Assembly: GCA_018241425.1 (NCBI GenBank)
Contig: JAFEDU010000002.1
Location: 248,001 to 312,000, forward strand
Direction of reading: 5' to 3'
DNA length: 64,000 nucleotides
Source of the DNA: Pseudomonadota bacterium
Lineage (GTDB): Bacteria > Pseudomonadota > Gammaproteobacteria > Steroidobacterales > Steroidobacteraceae
Shown here: in pieces, positions 1 through 7,936 of the stretch
Layout: each line of letters opens with the position of its first letter
Numbering within the stretch: position 1 is the first letter of the stretch
Position numbers and translations under genes: made by a program
Notes under the pieces: model-generated
What the model was told of the DNA's origin: nothing
The model's input: the letters and a program-made list of their open reading frames with translations, nothing else
The model's database searches: none

Positions 1-1
1 G

Positions 2-58
2 TTCCGGGAGCGCTTTCCGGCACACCTGGACGCCGACCGGTTTACGCTTGACCCCTGA
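2..58 (+). CDS. C-terminal end of an upstream gene (partial)
   Basis: Frame 2 is open from the window edge to a TGA at 56-58 and encodes 18 residues ending in FTLDP. It stops 21 nt before the next start on the same strand, which fits the tail of a gene co-oriented with the PLP enzyme. Too little is visible to name a family, and an 18-codon open frame in high-GC DNA could be chance. Confidence 0.3.
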   Translation, partial: FRERFPAHLDADRFTLDP

Positions 59-79
59 ACCCGCCGCTGCAGCGCTCTC

Positions 80-1252
80 ATGAAGAAGCCCACCCGCGTC
101 AATCACCCGCCCGACGTGCCGATGCCCGCGGGCAACCGGCCGCTGGTCGCGCCGATCTACCAGTCGGTGAAGTTCGAGTTCGAGACCGCCGAGGATACGG
201 AGCGCTTCCTGCATGGCGAACGCGCGGGTTTCTTCTATTCGCGAACTTCGAACCCCACGACCCGGCAATTGGAACTGCTGCTCGCGGAGCTGCAGGGTCG
301 CGAGGACTGCCTGGTCACGGCGACCGGCGTTGGCGTCATCGCCCAGACGCTGCTCGCGCTCACCAAGCAGGGCGACCACGTGCTGTGCTTCGTGGAGACC
401 TACAACCCCACGCGCTACCTGATCCGGCGCCTGCTCGGGCGCTTCGGGGTCACCCACACCATGCTCTCGGTCGAGGACCTTGCCGGCATCGAGCGCGCGC
501 TGGCCGCGCAGCCCACGCGGCTCGTGCTGTTCGAGAGCCCTACCAATCCGGTCACCAAGATCGCCGACATCGCCGCCATCACCCGGCTGGCGCACGGCGC
601 CGGCGCGCTCGCGGTCATGGACAACACCTTCGCGGGCTTCCACCAGCACGGCGAGTTCGAGGTCGACCTGTTCCTGCACAGCCTGACGAAGTACGCCTCC
701 GGGGCGGGGGACGTCATGGGCGGTGCCGTGATCGGTCGCACCGGGCTGGTCCGCGCGCTGCGCACCGATTTCGGGGTGCTCGGCGGCGCGCTCGACCCGC
801 ACGCAGCCTTCCTCATCCTGCGCGGGATGAAGACCTACTTCGCGCGCTACCGCGCGCAGACCGCAAGCGCCCTACGCGTCGCCGAGTTCCTGGCGGCGCA
901 CACTGCCGTGGCGCGCGTGCACTACCCGGGCCTTCCGGGGCACCCGCAGCACGAGCTCGCGCGGCGGCAGATGCAGGACTTCGGCACGATCGTCACCTTC
1001 GATCACAAGGGCGGCGCAAGTGCCGTGCGCCGCTTCGCCGACCAGCTGCGCTACTTCGCGCTCGCCGTAAGCCTGGGCTCGACCGAGTCGCTCCTGGTGA
1101 CGTCGCAGATGATGGCTGGCAGGGAACTCAGCGCCGAGCAGCAGCGCCTCTCGGGGATCACCGAGGGCACCGTGCGGCTCTCGATCGGTCTCGAGGACGT
1201 CGACGACCTGCTCGAGGATCTGAACCAGGCGCTCAACGCCAGCGCCGCGTGA
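80..1252 (+). CDS. Cys/Met-metabolism PLP-dependent enzyme (cystathionine gamma-synthase/beta-lyase-like)
   Basis: This 390-residue protein is a fold-type I PLP enzyme of the Cys/Met metabolism family (cystathionine gamma-synthase, gamma- or beta-lyase, methionine gamma-lyase). The N-terminal half carries the family blocks around YSRTSNPTTRQLE and the cofactor-binding ATGVGVIAQTL. DNTFAGFHQHG precedes the Schiff-base lysine K204 in HSLTKYASGAGDVMGG. The C-terminus keeps the substrate-site block SLGSTESLL and the terminal RLSIGLED signature. Length is normal for the family. Which reaction it catalyses cannot be decided from sequence alone: members with this motif set use O-succinyl- or O-acetylhomoserine, cystathionine or methionine. 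No strong Shine-Dalgarno precedes the ATG; the start was chosen because it is the first ATG after the upstream stop and gives the usual N-terminus. Confidence 0.85.
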   Translation: MKKPTRVNHPPDVPMPAGNRPLVAPIYQSVKFEFETAEDTERFLHGERAGFFYSRTSNPTTRQLELLLAELQGREDCLVTATGVGVIAQTLLALTKQGDHVLCFVETYNPTRYLIRRLLGRFGVTHTMLSVEDLAGIERALAAQPTRLVLFESPTNPVTKIADIAAITRLAHGAGALAVMDNTFAGFHQHGEFEVDLFLHSLTKYASGAGDVMGGAVIGRTGLVRALRTDFGVLGGALDPHAAFLILRGMKTYFARYRAQTASALRVAEFLAAHTAVARVHYPGLPGHPQHELARRQMQDFGTIVTFDHKGGASAVRRFADQLRYFALAVSLGSTESLLVTSQMMAGRELSAEQQRLSGITEGTVRLSIGLEDVDDLLEDLNQALNASAA

Positions 1253-1446
1253 GCGCGCCGCGCGGGCGCAACGCGCCCGTCGCCCGTTCCCCCGCGTGTA
1301 GTCCCCGTCCGTCACAAATCCGCAACGGCGGCACCGCCTTATAACCGGATCGTGGAAGATTCATGAAGAATTCTGCGGCGGTGGAACGAAGCCGCTGCGC
1401 GCCGGGTCATATCCTCCTGTGCATCGACAAGCAGGAAGGATTCCGC

Positions 1447-2112
1447 ATGATCGACTCGCCACTGATCCCCTACAACTTCTCCGACCTGGAGCCAGTCGTC
1501 TCGCGCGACACGCTGGTGTTCCATTTTCTGCGTCACCAGCGCATCTGTTACGACCGGCTTCAGGGCCTGATCCGCGGCACGGACCTGGCCGAGCTCGCGC
1601 TCGATGACCTGATCCGGCGCACCGAGCGCAACCCGGCCGAGCACGGCGTGTTCCGCCTCGCCGCCGAGGTCTGGAACCACAATCTCTACTGGCGCTCGAT
1701 GCGTCCGCGCGGCGGCGGCGGCGCGCATGGGCCGGTGGCCGCGCTCATCCGGCGCCGCTTCGGCAGCTTCGATCGCTTTGCCTCCGAGTTCCGCGAGACG
1801 GCCGGCGCCCACTTCGGCAGCGGCTGGGTCTGGCTCGTGTGGCGACGCGATGCGCTGCAGCTGGTGGCGACCGGCAATGCCGGGACGCCGCTGGTGCGCG
1901 GCGACGTCGCGCTCCTCGCCCTCGACCTGTGGGAGCACGCCTACTACCTGGACTTCCAGAACCGGCGCGCCGCGTACGTGAACAGCTTCCTCGAGGAACT
2001 CGTCGACTGGGACTGCGCCAACCGGATCCTGGCGGGCCTGAGCGGCGCCGGGGCGCGCGCCGCCCGTGCCGCCACGCTTCCGCCCCCGCAGGTCAGCGGC
2101 CGGGGCGCCTGA
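1447..2112 (+). CDS. Divergent Fe/Mn-type superoxide dismutase
   Basis: A 221-residue protein of the iron/manganese superoxide dismutase family, which converts superoxide to hydrogen peroxide and oxygen. The four metal ligands are in place: H26 (in FHFLRHQ), H78 (in EVWNHNLYW), D160 and H164 (in DLWEHAYY). GSGWVWLV and NAGTPL resemble Fe-type enzymes. Two second-shell residues are altered: the gateway Tyr34 is Cys (next residue Tyr35), and the Gln before WNH, position 69 in E. coli FeSOD, is Glu74. The loop between the N-terminal helices is short, and the protein ends in an Ala/Pro-rich tail. The chosen ATG has a good Shine-Dalgarno (aggaagga, 1432-1440) and gives the family N-terminus; an upstream in-frame start at 1363 would add 28 unrelated residues. 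No signal peptide, so cytoplasmic. Activity and metal preference are uncertain. Confidence 0.85.
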   Translation: MIDSPLIPYNFSDLEPVVSRDTLVFHFLRHQRICYDRLQGLIRGTDLAELALDDLIRRTERNPAEHGVFRLAAEVWNHNLYWRSMRPRGGGGAHGPVAALIRRRFGSFDRFASEFRETAGAHFGSGWVWLVWRRDALQLVATGNAGTPLVRGDVALLALDLWEHAYYLDFQNRRAAYVNSFLEELVDWDCANRILAGLSGAGARAARAATLPPPQVSGRGA

Positions 2113-2127
2113 GGTGCTGAGGGGTGG

Positions 2128-3870
2128 CTACAGGCTGCCGGCCACCCGCACCCGGTGCGGGTGGTAGGGCAGCACTTCGACTACCTCGCCCTCGCGCAGT
2201 CGCTGCTGCACGCCGCGCCAGAATGCCGCGGTGAGGATCTCCCCGTGCATGCGCAGCAACGCCTCGCGCTGCGCCTCGTCGAAGGCCAGGAAGCGGATGA
2301 AGGTCTCCGGGAATACGTCGTTCTCCCCGACATAGAACCAGGCCTCGCCGCGCATCTCGTCCTCGTCGTTGGTGGCCTGCGGCACGTCGCGGAAGACGCA
2401 GTCGGTGACCTGGCACAGTTCGTCGTAGTCGTAGAAGATCACGCGACCGTGGCGGGTGACGCCGAAGTTCTTGAGCAGCAGGTCGCCGGGGAAGATGTTG
2501 GTATAGGCGAGGTCGCGGATGCATTGACCGTAGTCCAGGACCGCCCGCTCGGCGGCCTCCGGCGGGGCGCTGCGCAGGTAGAGATTGAGCGGGGTCATGC
2601 GCCGCTCGATGTACATGTGGTCGAAGACCAGGTCGTCCCCGTCCTCGTGAACGGTCTGCGAGGTCTCGCTGCGCAGCTCGGCGAGCAGCTCCTGGGAGAA
2701 GCGCGCGCGCGGGAAGCGCAGCCGCCGGTACTCCTGGGCGTCCACCAGCCGGCCGGCGCGGTCGTGGATGAACACCAGCCGGTACTTGGCGAGCACTTCG
2801 TCGCGCAACACGGTCTTGGGATAAGCGAAGCGGTCGCGGATGATCTTGAACACCACGTCGAAGGAGGGCAACGTGAAGCACACCATCACCAGTCCCCGCT
2901 CGCCGGCGGCATGCTCGAACAGGTCCTCAGTGTGCTCCATGCTGCGCATGAGCTCCCGGTAGCGCTCGGTCTTGCCCTGCTTGGCGCGCCCGAGCACCGT
3001 GAACAGCTCGCTCACCGGCTTGCGCGGCATGATGTCCTTCAGGAACACGACCGCCTCGGCGACCCGCTCCAGGTCGACGTGGAAGTAGGAGCGCGTGAAG
3101 CTGAAGATGATGCTGATGTCGTCCTCGGAGAGCATCACCGCATCGACCAGCACTCCACTGTCGGTGTTCTTGAGCGCGATGACTAGCGGCAGTGTGAAGC
3201 CGCGCCCGACCACCCGGCCGATCACGTAGGCGCGCGAGATCTGGTAGAACACCGGCCGGATCACCTCGACCTTCTCCATCTCGCGACGCTCGCCCTGCGC
3301 GCCCAGGGCGGCGCGCACCTCGCCGGCGACGTAGGCGATGCTCTTGTCCAGGTCGCGCCAGGGCGAGCGGAAGCGCACGTCGCCCAGCAGGTCTTCGAAC
3401 AGCAGCGTGAGCGAGCCGTGGTTCACGTAGGTGTTCGTGACCACGGCGCTCTTGATGTTGGCGAGCGGGTCGAGGTCGGTGGCCACGAACTCGATGTCGG
3501 GGGCGACGCCGACCGTACCGAACAGGCGGCGGCTGATGGAGCTGAAGAAGGTCTTGGTGAACTCCGGGTCCGTGAGCGCGGCGATGCGCTCGGCGAAGGC
3601 CTCGTGCACCGCGCGCCACAGATCGCGGTCCTGGGCTTCCTCGCCCAGCGACTGGCGCAGGTCGGCGATCGTCTGGTTGACGAACCGGTCGTACAGCTCG
3701 ATGCGCTCCACGGCATCGAGCTGGCTGCCGTGCGCGTCGCGGTTGTCGAAGCGCACCGGTGCGCGGCGCGTGATGGCGCGGAACTCCGCGTTGTAGCGCG
3801 CGAAGGCCTGCACGATCTGCTCGGCACAGGCGCCGGCGCGGGTTGCGGGATTCTCGGGCGGGGCGTTCAT
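2128..3870 (-). CDS. aceK: Isocitrate dehydrogenase kinase/phosphatase AceK
   Basis: This 580-residue cytoplasmic protein matches AceK in length and along its whole sequence. AceK phosphorylates and dephosphorylates NADP-isocitrate dehydrogenase, switching carbon between the TCA cycle and the glyoxylate bypass. The C-terminal half has the atypical kinase core, with GLVMVCFTLPSFDVVFKIIRDRF and the catalytic-loop region NLYLRSAPPEAAERAVLDYG. NIFPGDLLLKNFGVTRHGRV then leads into FYDYDELC, the DFG-like metal site. The ATG directly abuts the TAG of the Nudix gene, and aceK is the last of four co-oriented genes headed by icd, its substrate. In E. coli aceK sits with aceBA instead, and no glyoxylate-bypass gene is visible here. 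Confidence 0.97.
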   Translation of the reverse strand: MNAPPENPATRAGACAEQIVQAFARYNAEFRAITRRAPVRFDNRDAHGSQLDAVERIELYDRFVNQTIADLRQSLGEEAQDRDLWRAVHEAFAERIAALTDPEFTKTFFSSISRRLFGTVGVAPDIEFVATDLDPLANIKSAVVTNTYVNHGSLTLLFEDLLGDVRFRSPWRDLDKSIAYVAGEVRAALGAQGERREMEKVEVIRPVFYQISRAYVIGRVVGRGFTLPLVIALKNTDSGVLVDAVMLSEDDISIIFSFTRSYFHVDLERVAEAVVFLKDIMPRKPVSELFTVLGRAKQGKTERYRELMRSMEHTEDLFEHAAGERGLVMVCFTLPSFDVVFKIIRDRFAYPKTVLRDEVLAKYRLVFIHDRAGRLVDAQEYRRLRFPRARFSQELLAELRSETSQTVHEDGDDLVFDHMYIERRMTPLNLYLRSAPPEAAERAVLDYGQCIRDLAYTNIFPGDLLLKNFGVTRHGRVIFYDYDELCQVTDCVFRDVPQATNDEDEMRGEAWFYVGENDVFPETFIRFLAFDEAQREALLRMHGEILTAAFWRGVQQRLREGEVVEVLPYHPHRVRVAGSL

Positions 3871-4503
3871 CTAGTCGAAGTCCGCGGGCAGGGTGGGGTC
3901 GAGACGGTGCTGGTAGAGGCGCGCGATCTGGCTCCCGAGGATGCGGCCCCGCGACAACTCCGGCAGGGCATCGAGGGCGAAGAAGTCCACCGCGTCGGTC
4001 TCGAGCGAGGTCACCGCCGTGCCGCCCTCGAGGTCGCACACGAACAGCAGCTTGTAGATGTGGTGCACGCTCGGGGGATGCGGGTGGCGGTTGCGGTCGA
4101 TGAGGGCGGCGAGCTTCACGGCGCGCGCGCGGTACCCGGATTCCTCCAGGATCTCGCGCTCGACGGCGTGCGCCGGGGCATCATTCACGTCCACCCAGCC
4201 CCCGGGAAGTGTCCAGCGCCCGTCGGTGCGTTCGCGCACCAGCAGCACGCGGCCCTCCTCGAAGACCCCGCCGCGCACTTCGACCTTCGGGGTCGCGTAG
4301 CCGTACTGCCCCTCCCAGAACGCCTGCGCCACCGGTTGCGGCACGGCAAGTTCGGTGGTGAGCACCTGGGCGGCGAGTTCGGTCAGCTGGCGGTAACGCT
4401 CAAGATCGTAGGGGTCCTTGCTGAAGGCGAGGCCGTTCTGGGCGATCGCCTGGACGCGGCGGGCCCACTCGAGCAGGGTCGGGGTATGTGCGGCGCCCGT
4501 CAT
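3871..4503 (-). CDS. Nudix hydrolase with N-terminal accessory domain
   Basis: A 210-residue Nudix-family pyrophosphohydrolase. Residues about 10-65 form the helical N-terminal domain seen in the NUDIX_N2 subgroup (LLEWARRVQAIAQNGLAF, then DPYDLERYRQL). The catalytic domain starts near residue 75 with the Nudix box around GGWVDVNDAP and REILEESGY; the metal-binding REILEE core is intact, while the first acidic position of the consensus is Asp. Such proteins hydrolyse nucleoside diphosphates linked to another moiety (ADP-ribose, NADH, CDP-choline), but the substrate cannot be read from the sequence. Its ATG overlaps the TGA of the DUF3052-like gene (ATGA), indicating translational coupling, and its stop abuts the aceK start. 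It is probably cotranscribed with icd and aceK. Confidence 0.9.
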   Translation of the reverse strand: MTGAAHTPTLLEWARRVQAIAQNGLAFSKDPYDLERYRQLTELAAQVLTTELAVPQPVAQAFWEGQYGYATPKVEVRGGVFEEGRVLLVRERTDGRWTLPGGWVDVNDAPAHAVEREILEESGYRARAVKLAALIDRNRHPHPPSVHHIYKLLFVCDLEGGTAVTSLETDAVDFFALDALPELSRGRILGSQIARLYQHRLDPTLPADFD

Positions 4504-4979
4504 CCGCGGGACGCGGCGTGCGCCGCGCGTCGCTCAGTGCAGATGACGAGCTTCAGGGCCGACCAGGTGGCATCGACCGCGCACACCTTGACGTCCACCA
4601 GTCCCAGCGGGAGGGCGACCCGGCGCACCTCGTCCTCGGTGACCTCGGTGGGCAGGCCCGAGGATTTCTTGGGCCAGCTGACCCAGATCACCGCATCGGC
4701 GCGCATCGCCGCTGGCGCGCGGGCGAGGCTCGCCGCGAGGCGCGCGTCCTGGGTGTCGAACAGGTGCACGAGATCGGTGCGCGCATCGATGCGCCGGACG
4801 AAGCGGACATCCGGGGGAAGCGGCGCGAGCAGGGCGGCGTAGTCCTCCGGCGCGCGGCTCACGTAGACCCGCCTGCCCGCACGGATGCCGAGCTTGGCGG
4901 CGAGCGGGGTGCCCGAGTAGCCGCTCGCCGCACCCGCGCGCCGCGCCTTCGGCGGTGCTCCTGATGCGGCGGCGGCCAC
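4500..4979 (-). CDS. DUF3052-like protein
   Basis: A 159-residue protein of unknown function resembling the DUF3052 family. Visible hallmarks are the opening SGYSGTPLAAKLGI, a central acidic strand followed by DLVHLF, and the block DAVIWVSWPKKSS, then a C-terminal VDVKVCAVDATWSALKLV. The best start is the GTG at 4979, four nucleotides after the icd stop; an upstream in-frame GTG at 5039 would overlap icd by 56 nt and add a low-complexity stretch. The gene ends with a 4-nt overlap into the Nudix start. No signal peptide or membrane segment is seen. Sitting between icd and aceK hints at a metabolic link, but this is positional evidence only. Confidence 0.75.
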   Translation of the reverse strand: MAAAASGAPPKARRAGAASGYSGTPLAAKLGIRAGRRVYVSRAPEDYAALLAPLPPDVRFVRRIDARTDLVHLFDTQDARLAASLARAPAAMRADAVIWVSWPKKSSGLPTEVTEDEVRRVALPLGLVDVKVCAVDATWSALKLVICTERRAAHAASRG

Positions 4980-4983
4980 CGCC

Positions 4984-6291
4984 CTAGAGGTTCCGGATGA
5001 GAGCGTCCCCGAAGGCGCTCGTGGACACCTCGGTGGCACCCTCCATGAGGCGCGCGAAGTCGTAGGTCACGGTCTTCTGGCCGATGGTGCGGTCCATGGC
5101 GGTGATGATGGCGTCCGCGGCCTCCGTCCAGCCCATGTAGCGGAACATCATCTCGCCGGAGAGGATCACCGAGCCCGGGTTCACCTTGTCCAGGCCCGCG
5201 TACTTGGGGGCGGTGCCGTGGGTGGCCTCGAACACCGCATGACCGGTGAGGTAGTTGATGTTGCCGCCCGGGGCTATGCCGATGCCCCCCACCTGGGCGG
5301 CGAGGGCGTCGGAAAGGTAGTCGCCGTTCAGGTTGAGGGTGGCGATGATGTCGAACTCATCCGGGCGTGTGAGCACCTGCTGCAGGGTGATGTCGGCGAT
5401 GGCGTCCTTGACGATGACGCGCCCGGACTTGCGCGCCGCGTCCATCTCTGCGTTTGCTTCCTTCTCACCCTTGGCCGACTTGGTGCGCTCCCACTGCTCC
5501 CAGGTGTAGGTCTTGCCGCCGAACTCCCGCTCGGCCAGCGCGTAGCCCCAGTTGCGGAACGCGCCCTCGGTGAACTTCTGGATGTTGCCCTTGTGGACCA
5601 GGGTGACGCTCTTGCGCTTGTTGGTGATCGCATAGTCGATAGCCGAACGGATCAGGCGCTCCGAGCCGTCCTTGGACACCGGCTTGATGCCGATGCCGGA
5701 ACTCTCCGGGAAGCGGATCTTGGCGTAGGCCTTCGGGAAGGCCTGGCGGAACAGCTCGAGGAACTTCTGGTTGTCCGGGGTGCCGGCCTCGAACTCGATG
5801 CCGGCGTAGATGTCCTCGGTGTTCTCGCGGAAGATCACCATGTCGACCTTCTCCGGGTGCTTGACCGGGGAGGGCACGCCCTTGAACCAGCGCACCGGGC
5901 GCAGGCACACGTACAGGTCGAGCATCTGGCGCAGCGCCACGTTGAGGGAGCGGATGCCGCCGCCCACCGGGGTGGTCAGCGGCCCCTTGATCGAGACCAG
6001 GTACTCGCGGCAGGCCGCCACCGTTTCTTCCGGCAGCCAGGTGTTGAACAGCTTGTTCGCCTTCTCCCCGGCGTAGACCTCCATCCAGCGGATGCGGCGC
6101 TTGCCGCCGTAGGCCTTGGCCACCGCCGCGTCCATCACGCGCACCGAGGCGCGCCAGATGTCCGGGCCGGTACCGTCGCCCTCGATGAAGGGCAGGATCG
6201 GGTTATCCGGCACGGCCAGCTTGCCGTCCTTGATGGTGATCTTCGCGCCGTCGGCGGGGGGCGTGGCGCGGGGAACTGCGGCCGTGGACAT
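4984..6291 (-). CDS. icd: NADP-dependent isocitrate dehydrogenase (homodimeric type)
   Basis: A 435-residue isocitrate dehydrogenase of the E. coli Icd type, oxidatively decarboxylating isocitrate to 2-oxoglutarate in the TCA cycle. Visible family features are [12 protein letters not shown] near the N-terminus, [12 protein letters not shown] with the phosphorylatable serine at residue 115, [34 protein letters not shown], and [17 protein letters not shown]. The ATG has a strong Shine-Dalgarno (aggaga) with good spacing. The serine motif is identical in context to Ser113 of E. coli Icd, the AceK target, and aceK lies in the same cluster. It heads the four-gene minus-strand run icd, DUF3052-like, Nudix, aceK. 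Confidence 0.97.
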   Translation of the reverse strand: MSTAAVPRATPPADGAKITIKDGKLAVPDNPILPFIEGDGTGPDIWRASVRVMDAAVAKAYGGKRRIRWMEVYAGEKANKLFNTWLPEETVAACREYLVSIKGPLTTPVGGGIRSLNVALRQMLDLYVCLRPVRWFKGVPSPVKHPEKVDMVIFRENTEDIYAGIEFEAGTPDNQKFLELFRQAFPKAYAKIRFPESSGIGIKPVSKDGSERLIRSAIDYAITNKRKSVTLVHKGNIQKFTEGAFRNWGYALAEREFGGKTYTWEQWERTKSAKGEKEANAEMDAARKSGRVIVKDAIADITLQQVLTRPDEFDIIATLNLNGDYLSDALAAQVGGIGIAPGGNINYLTGHAVFEATHGTAPKYAGLDKVNPGSVILSGEMMFRYMGWTEAADAIITAMDRTIGQKTVTYDFARLMEGATEVSTSAFGDALIRNL

Positions 6292-6454
6292 GGGGAAATC
6301 TCCTGCAAGGATCGCCGGCTACGTGCGTCGCCGGGCGCCGCCATGCTAGCACAGGCGCCGCGCCTGCCCGGCCGCGTACCCCAGGGGTGCGGGGCTGTGC
6401 GACACTGCCCGCAGGCGCACGCCTGGAACGGCGGCTCACGAGAAGAAGACGCGT

Positions 6455-7936
6455 ATGCCACAGGCAACGGCGGGGGATCGGGCGGGGAAACCCTCGCTGC
6501 TGCGGCAGATGTGCGCGGTGCGGCCGGTCGATGTGGCCGAGAACGCCGGCAAGAGTCGCCTGAAGCAGGTGCTCGGGCCGTGGGCGCTCATCTCCATCGG
6601 CCTGGGCGCCACGATCGGGACCGGCATATTCGTCCTCACCGGGCAGGTGGCGGCCACCCAGACCGGGCCTGCGATCACCCTTTCGCTCCTCATCGCGGCC
6701 TTCGGCAGCATGCTCGCGGCCCTGTGCTACTCGGAGTTCGCGGCGTTCCTGCCGGTGCCCGGCAGCGCCTACCGGTACACCTATGCGACCCTCGGCGAGG
6801 CGCTCGCCTGGTTCATCGGCTGGAACCTGCTCCTGGAGTACGCCATCTCGGCCTCCACGGTCGCGGTGAGCTGGTCGGCCTACGTGGTGAATCTCCTCAC
6901 GGATGCGGGGATCCACCTGCCGGACGCCCTCGTGAATGCACCCCTGGGACTGGACGCGCACGACCACCTGATGCGTACGGGCGCCTTCATCAACGTACCG
7001 GCCGTGCTGATCGTGCTGGCGATGACCTGGGTGCTGTACGTCGGCGTGCGCGAGTCGGCCAGCGCGAACACCTTCATGGTGACCCTGAAGGTGGTGATCA
7101 TCCTCGTGGTCGTCGTCGCGGGGCTCAAGTTCATCCAGCCGGCAAACTTCCATCCCTACGTGCCGCCGAACACGGGAAAGTTCGGCCACTTCGGGCCGAG
7201 CGGGGTACTCCAGGGTGCCGGCATCATCTTCTTCTCGTACGTGGGCTTCGATACCGCCTCCACCATGGCGCTCGAGGCCAAGAACCCGCAGCGCGACCTG
7301 CCGCTCGGGATCCTCGGCGCGCTGGCGATCTCCGCCGTGCTCTATGTCGCCATGTCGACGGTTCTCCTGGGTATGGTTCCCTACCACCAGCTCAACGTCG
7401 CGGCTCCCGTGGCGGTCGCGCTCGATGCCCACCCGCAGCTCGCCTGGCTCGCCTGGCCGGTCAAGCTCGGGGTCATCGCCGGCATGACCTCGGTGATCCT
7501 GACCTCGCTCCTCGGGCAGCCGCGCATCCTCCTCTCGATGGCCGATGACGGGCTCCTCCCGAACGTGATGGCGAAGTGCCACCCGCGCTACAAGACCCCG
7601 CACGTATCCACGGTCATCACCGGCGTCTTCGCGGCCGCCATCGCCGGGGTGTTCCCACTGGACGTGCTCGCGGACCTGGTCTCGATCGGCATCCTGCTTG
7701 CCTTCGGCGTGGTGTGCCTGGGCGTGCTGGTGCTGCGCTACACGCGGCCTGACGTACACCGGCCCTTCCGCGTACCGGCCGCCCCGGTGACTTGCATCCT
7801 GGGGTTCCTGGTGTGCTGTGGGCTGACACTCACGCTGTCCAACGGCACCTGGAACCGGCTGCTGGTCTGGACGATCCTTGGCATGTCGATCTACGCGCTG
7901 TACGGGTTCCGCAACAGCCGCCTGCGCCCGAAGTGA
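6455..7936 (+). CDS. APC-superfamily amino acid permease (cationic amino acid transporter type)
   Basis: A 493-residue inner-membrane transporter of the amino acid-polyamine-organocation superfamily. After a polar N-terminus of about 40 residues, the first helix carries the substrate-binding motif GLGATIGTGIFVLTG, and 12 or more hydrophobic segments follow. YSEFAAFLPVPGSAYRYTYA and GWNLLLEYAISAS match the CAT/YhdG-like subgroup, often annotated as cationic amino acid transporters. The stop TGA overlaps the GTG start of the agmatine deiminase gene (GTGA). The coupling suggests uptake or exchange of agmatine, arginine or a related amine, but specificity is inferred only from that neighbour. A modest Shine-Dalgarno (agaagaag) precedes the ATG. 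It is divergent from icd. Confidence 0.92.
   Translation: MPQATAGDRAGKPSLLRQMCAVRPVDVAENAGKSRLKQVLGPWALISIGLGATIGTGIFVLTGQVAATQTGPAITLSLLIAAFGSMLAALCYSEFAAFLPVPGSAYRYTYATLGEALAWFIGWNLLLEYAISASTVAVSWSAYVVNLLTDAGIHLPDALVNAPLGLDAHDHLMRTGAFINVPAVLIVLAMTWVLYVGVRESASANTFMVTLKVVIILVVVVAGLKFIQPANFHPYVPPNTGKFGHFGPSGVLQGAGIIFFSYVGFDTASTMALEAKNPQRDLPLGILGALAISAVLYVAMSTVLLGMVPYHQLNVAAPVAVALDAHPQLAWLAWPVKLGVIAGMTSVILTSLLGQPRILLSMADDGLLPNVMAKCHPRYKTPHVSTVITGVFAAAIAGVFPLDVLADLVSIGILLAFGVVCLGVLVLRYTRPDVHRPFRVPAAPVTCILGFLVCCGLTLTLSNGTWNRLLVWTILGMSIYALYGFRNSRLRPK

Noticed and set aside
1263..1280. Short G/C stem (cgggcgc...gcgcccg) after the PLP enzyme
   Set aside because: No T-tract and such stems arise often by chance at this GC content.
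385..1344. Open frame overlapping the PLP enzyme in another phase
   Set aside because: Highly basic, low-complexity product; the PLP enzyme in the same interval has full family motifs.
1363..1446. Upstream start for the superoxide dismutase
   Set aside because: The added 28 residues have no SOD homology and the ATG at 1447 has a good Shine-Dalgarno.
4980..5039. Upstream GTG start for the DUF3052-like gene
   Set aside because: It would overlap icd by 56 nt with low-complexity residues; GTG 4979 follows the icd stop directly.
5218..7548. Very long open frame antisense to icd and overlapping the permease
   Set aside because: The product is Arg/Gly/Ala-rich without domain pattern. It is a frame shadow of two clear genes in high-GC DNA.
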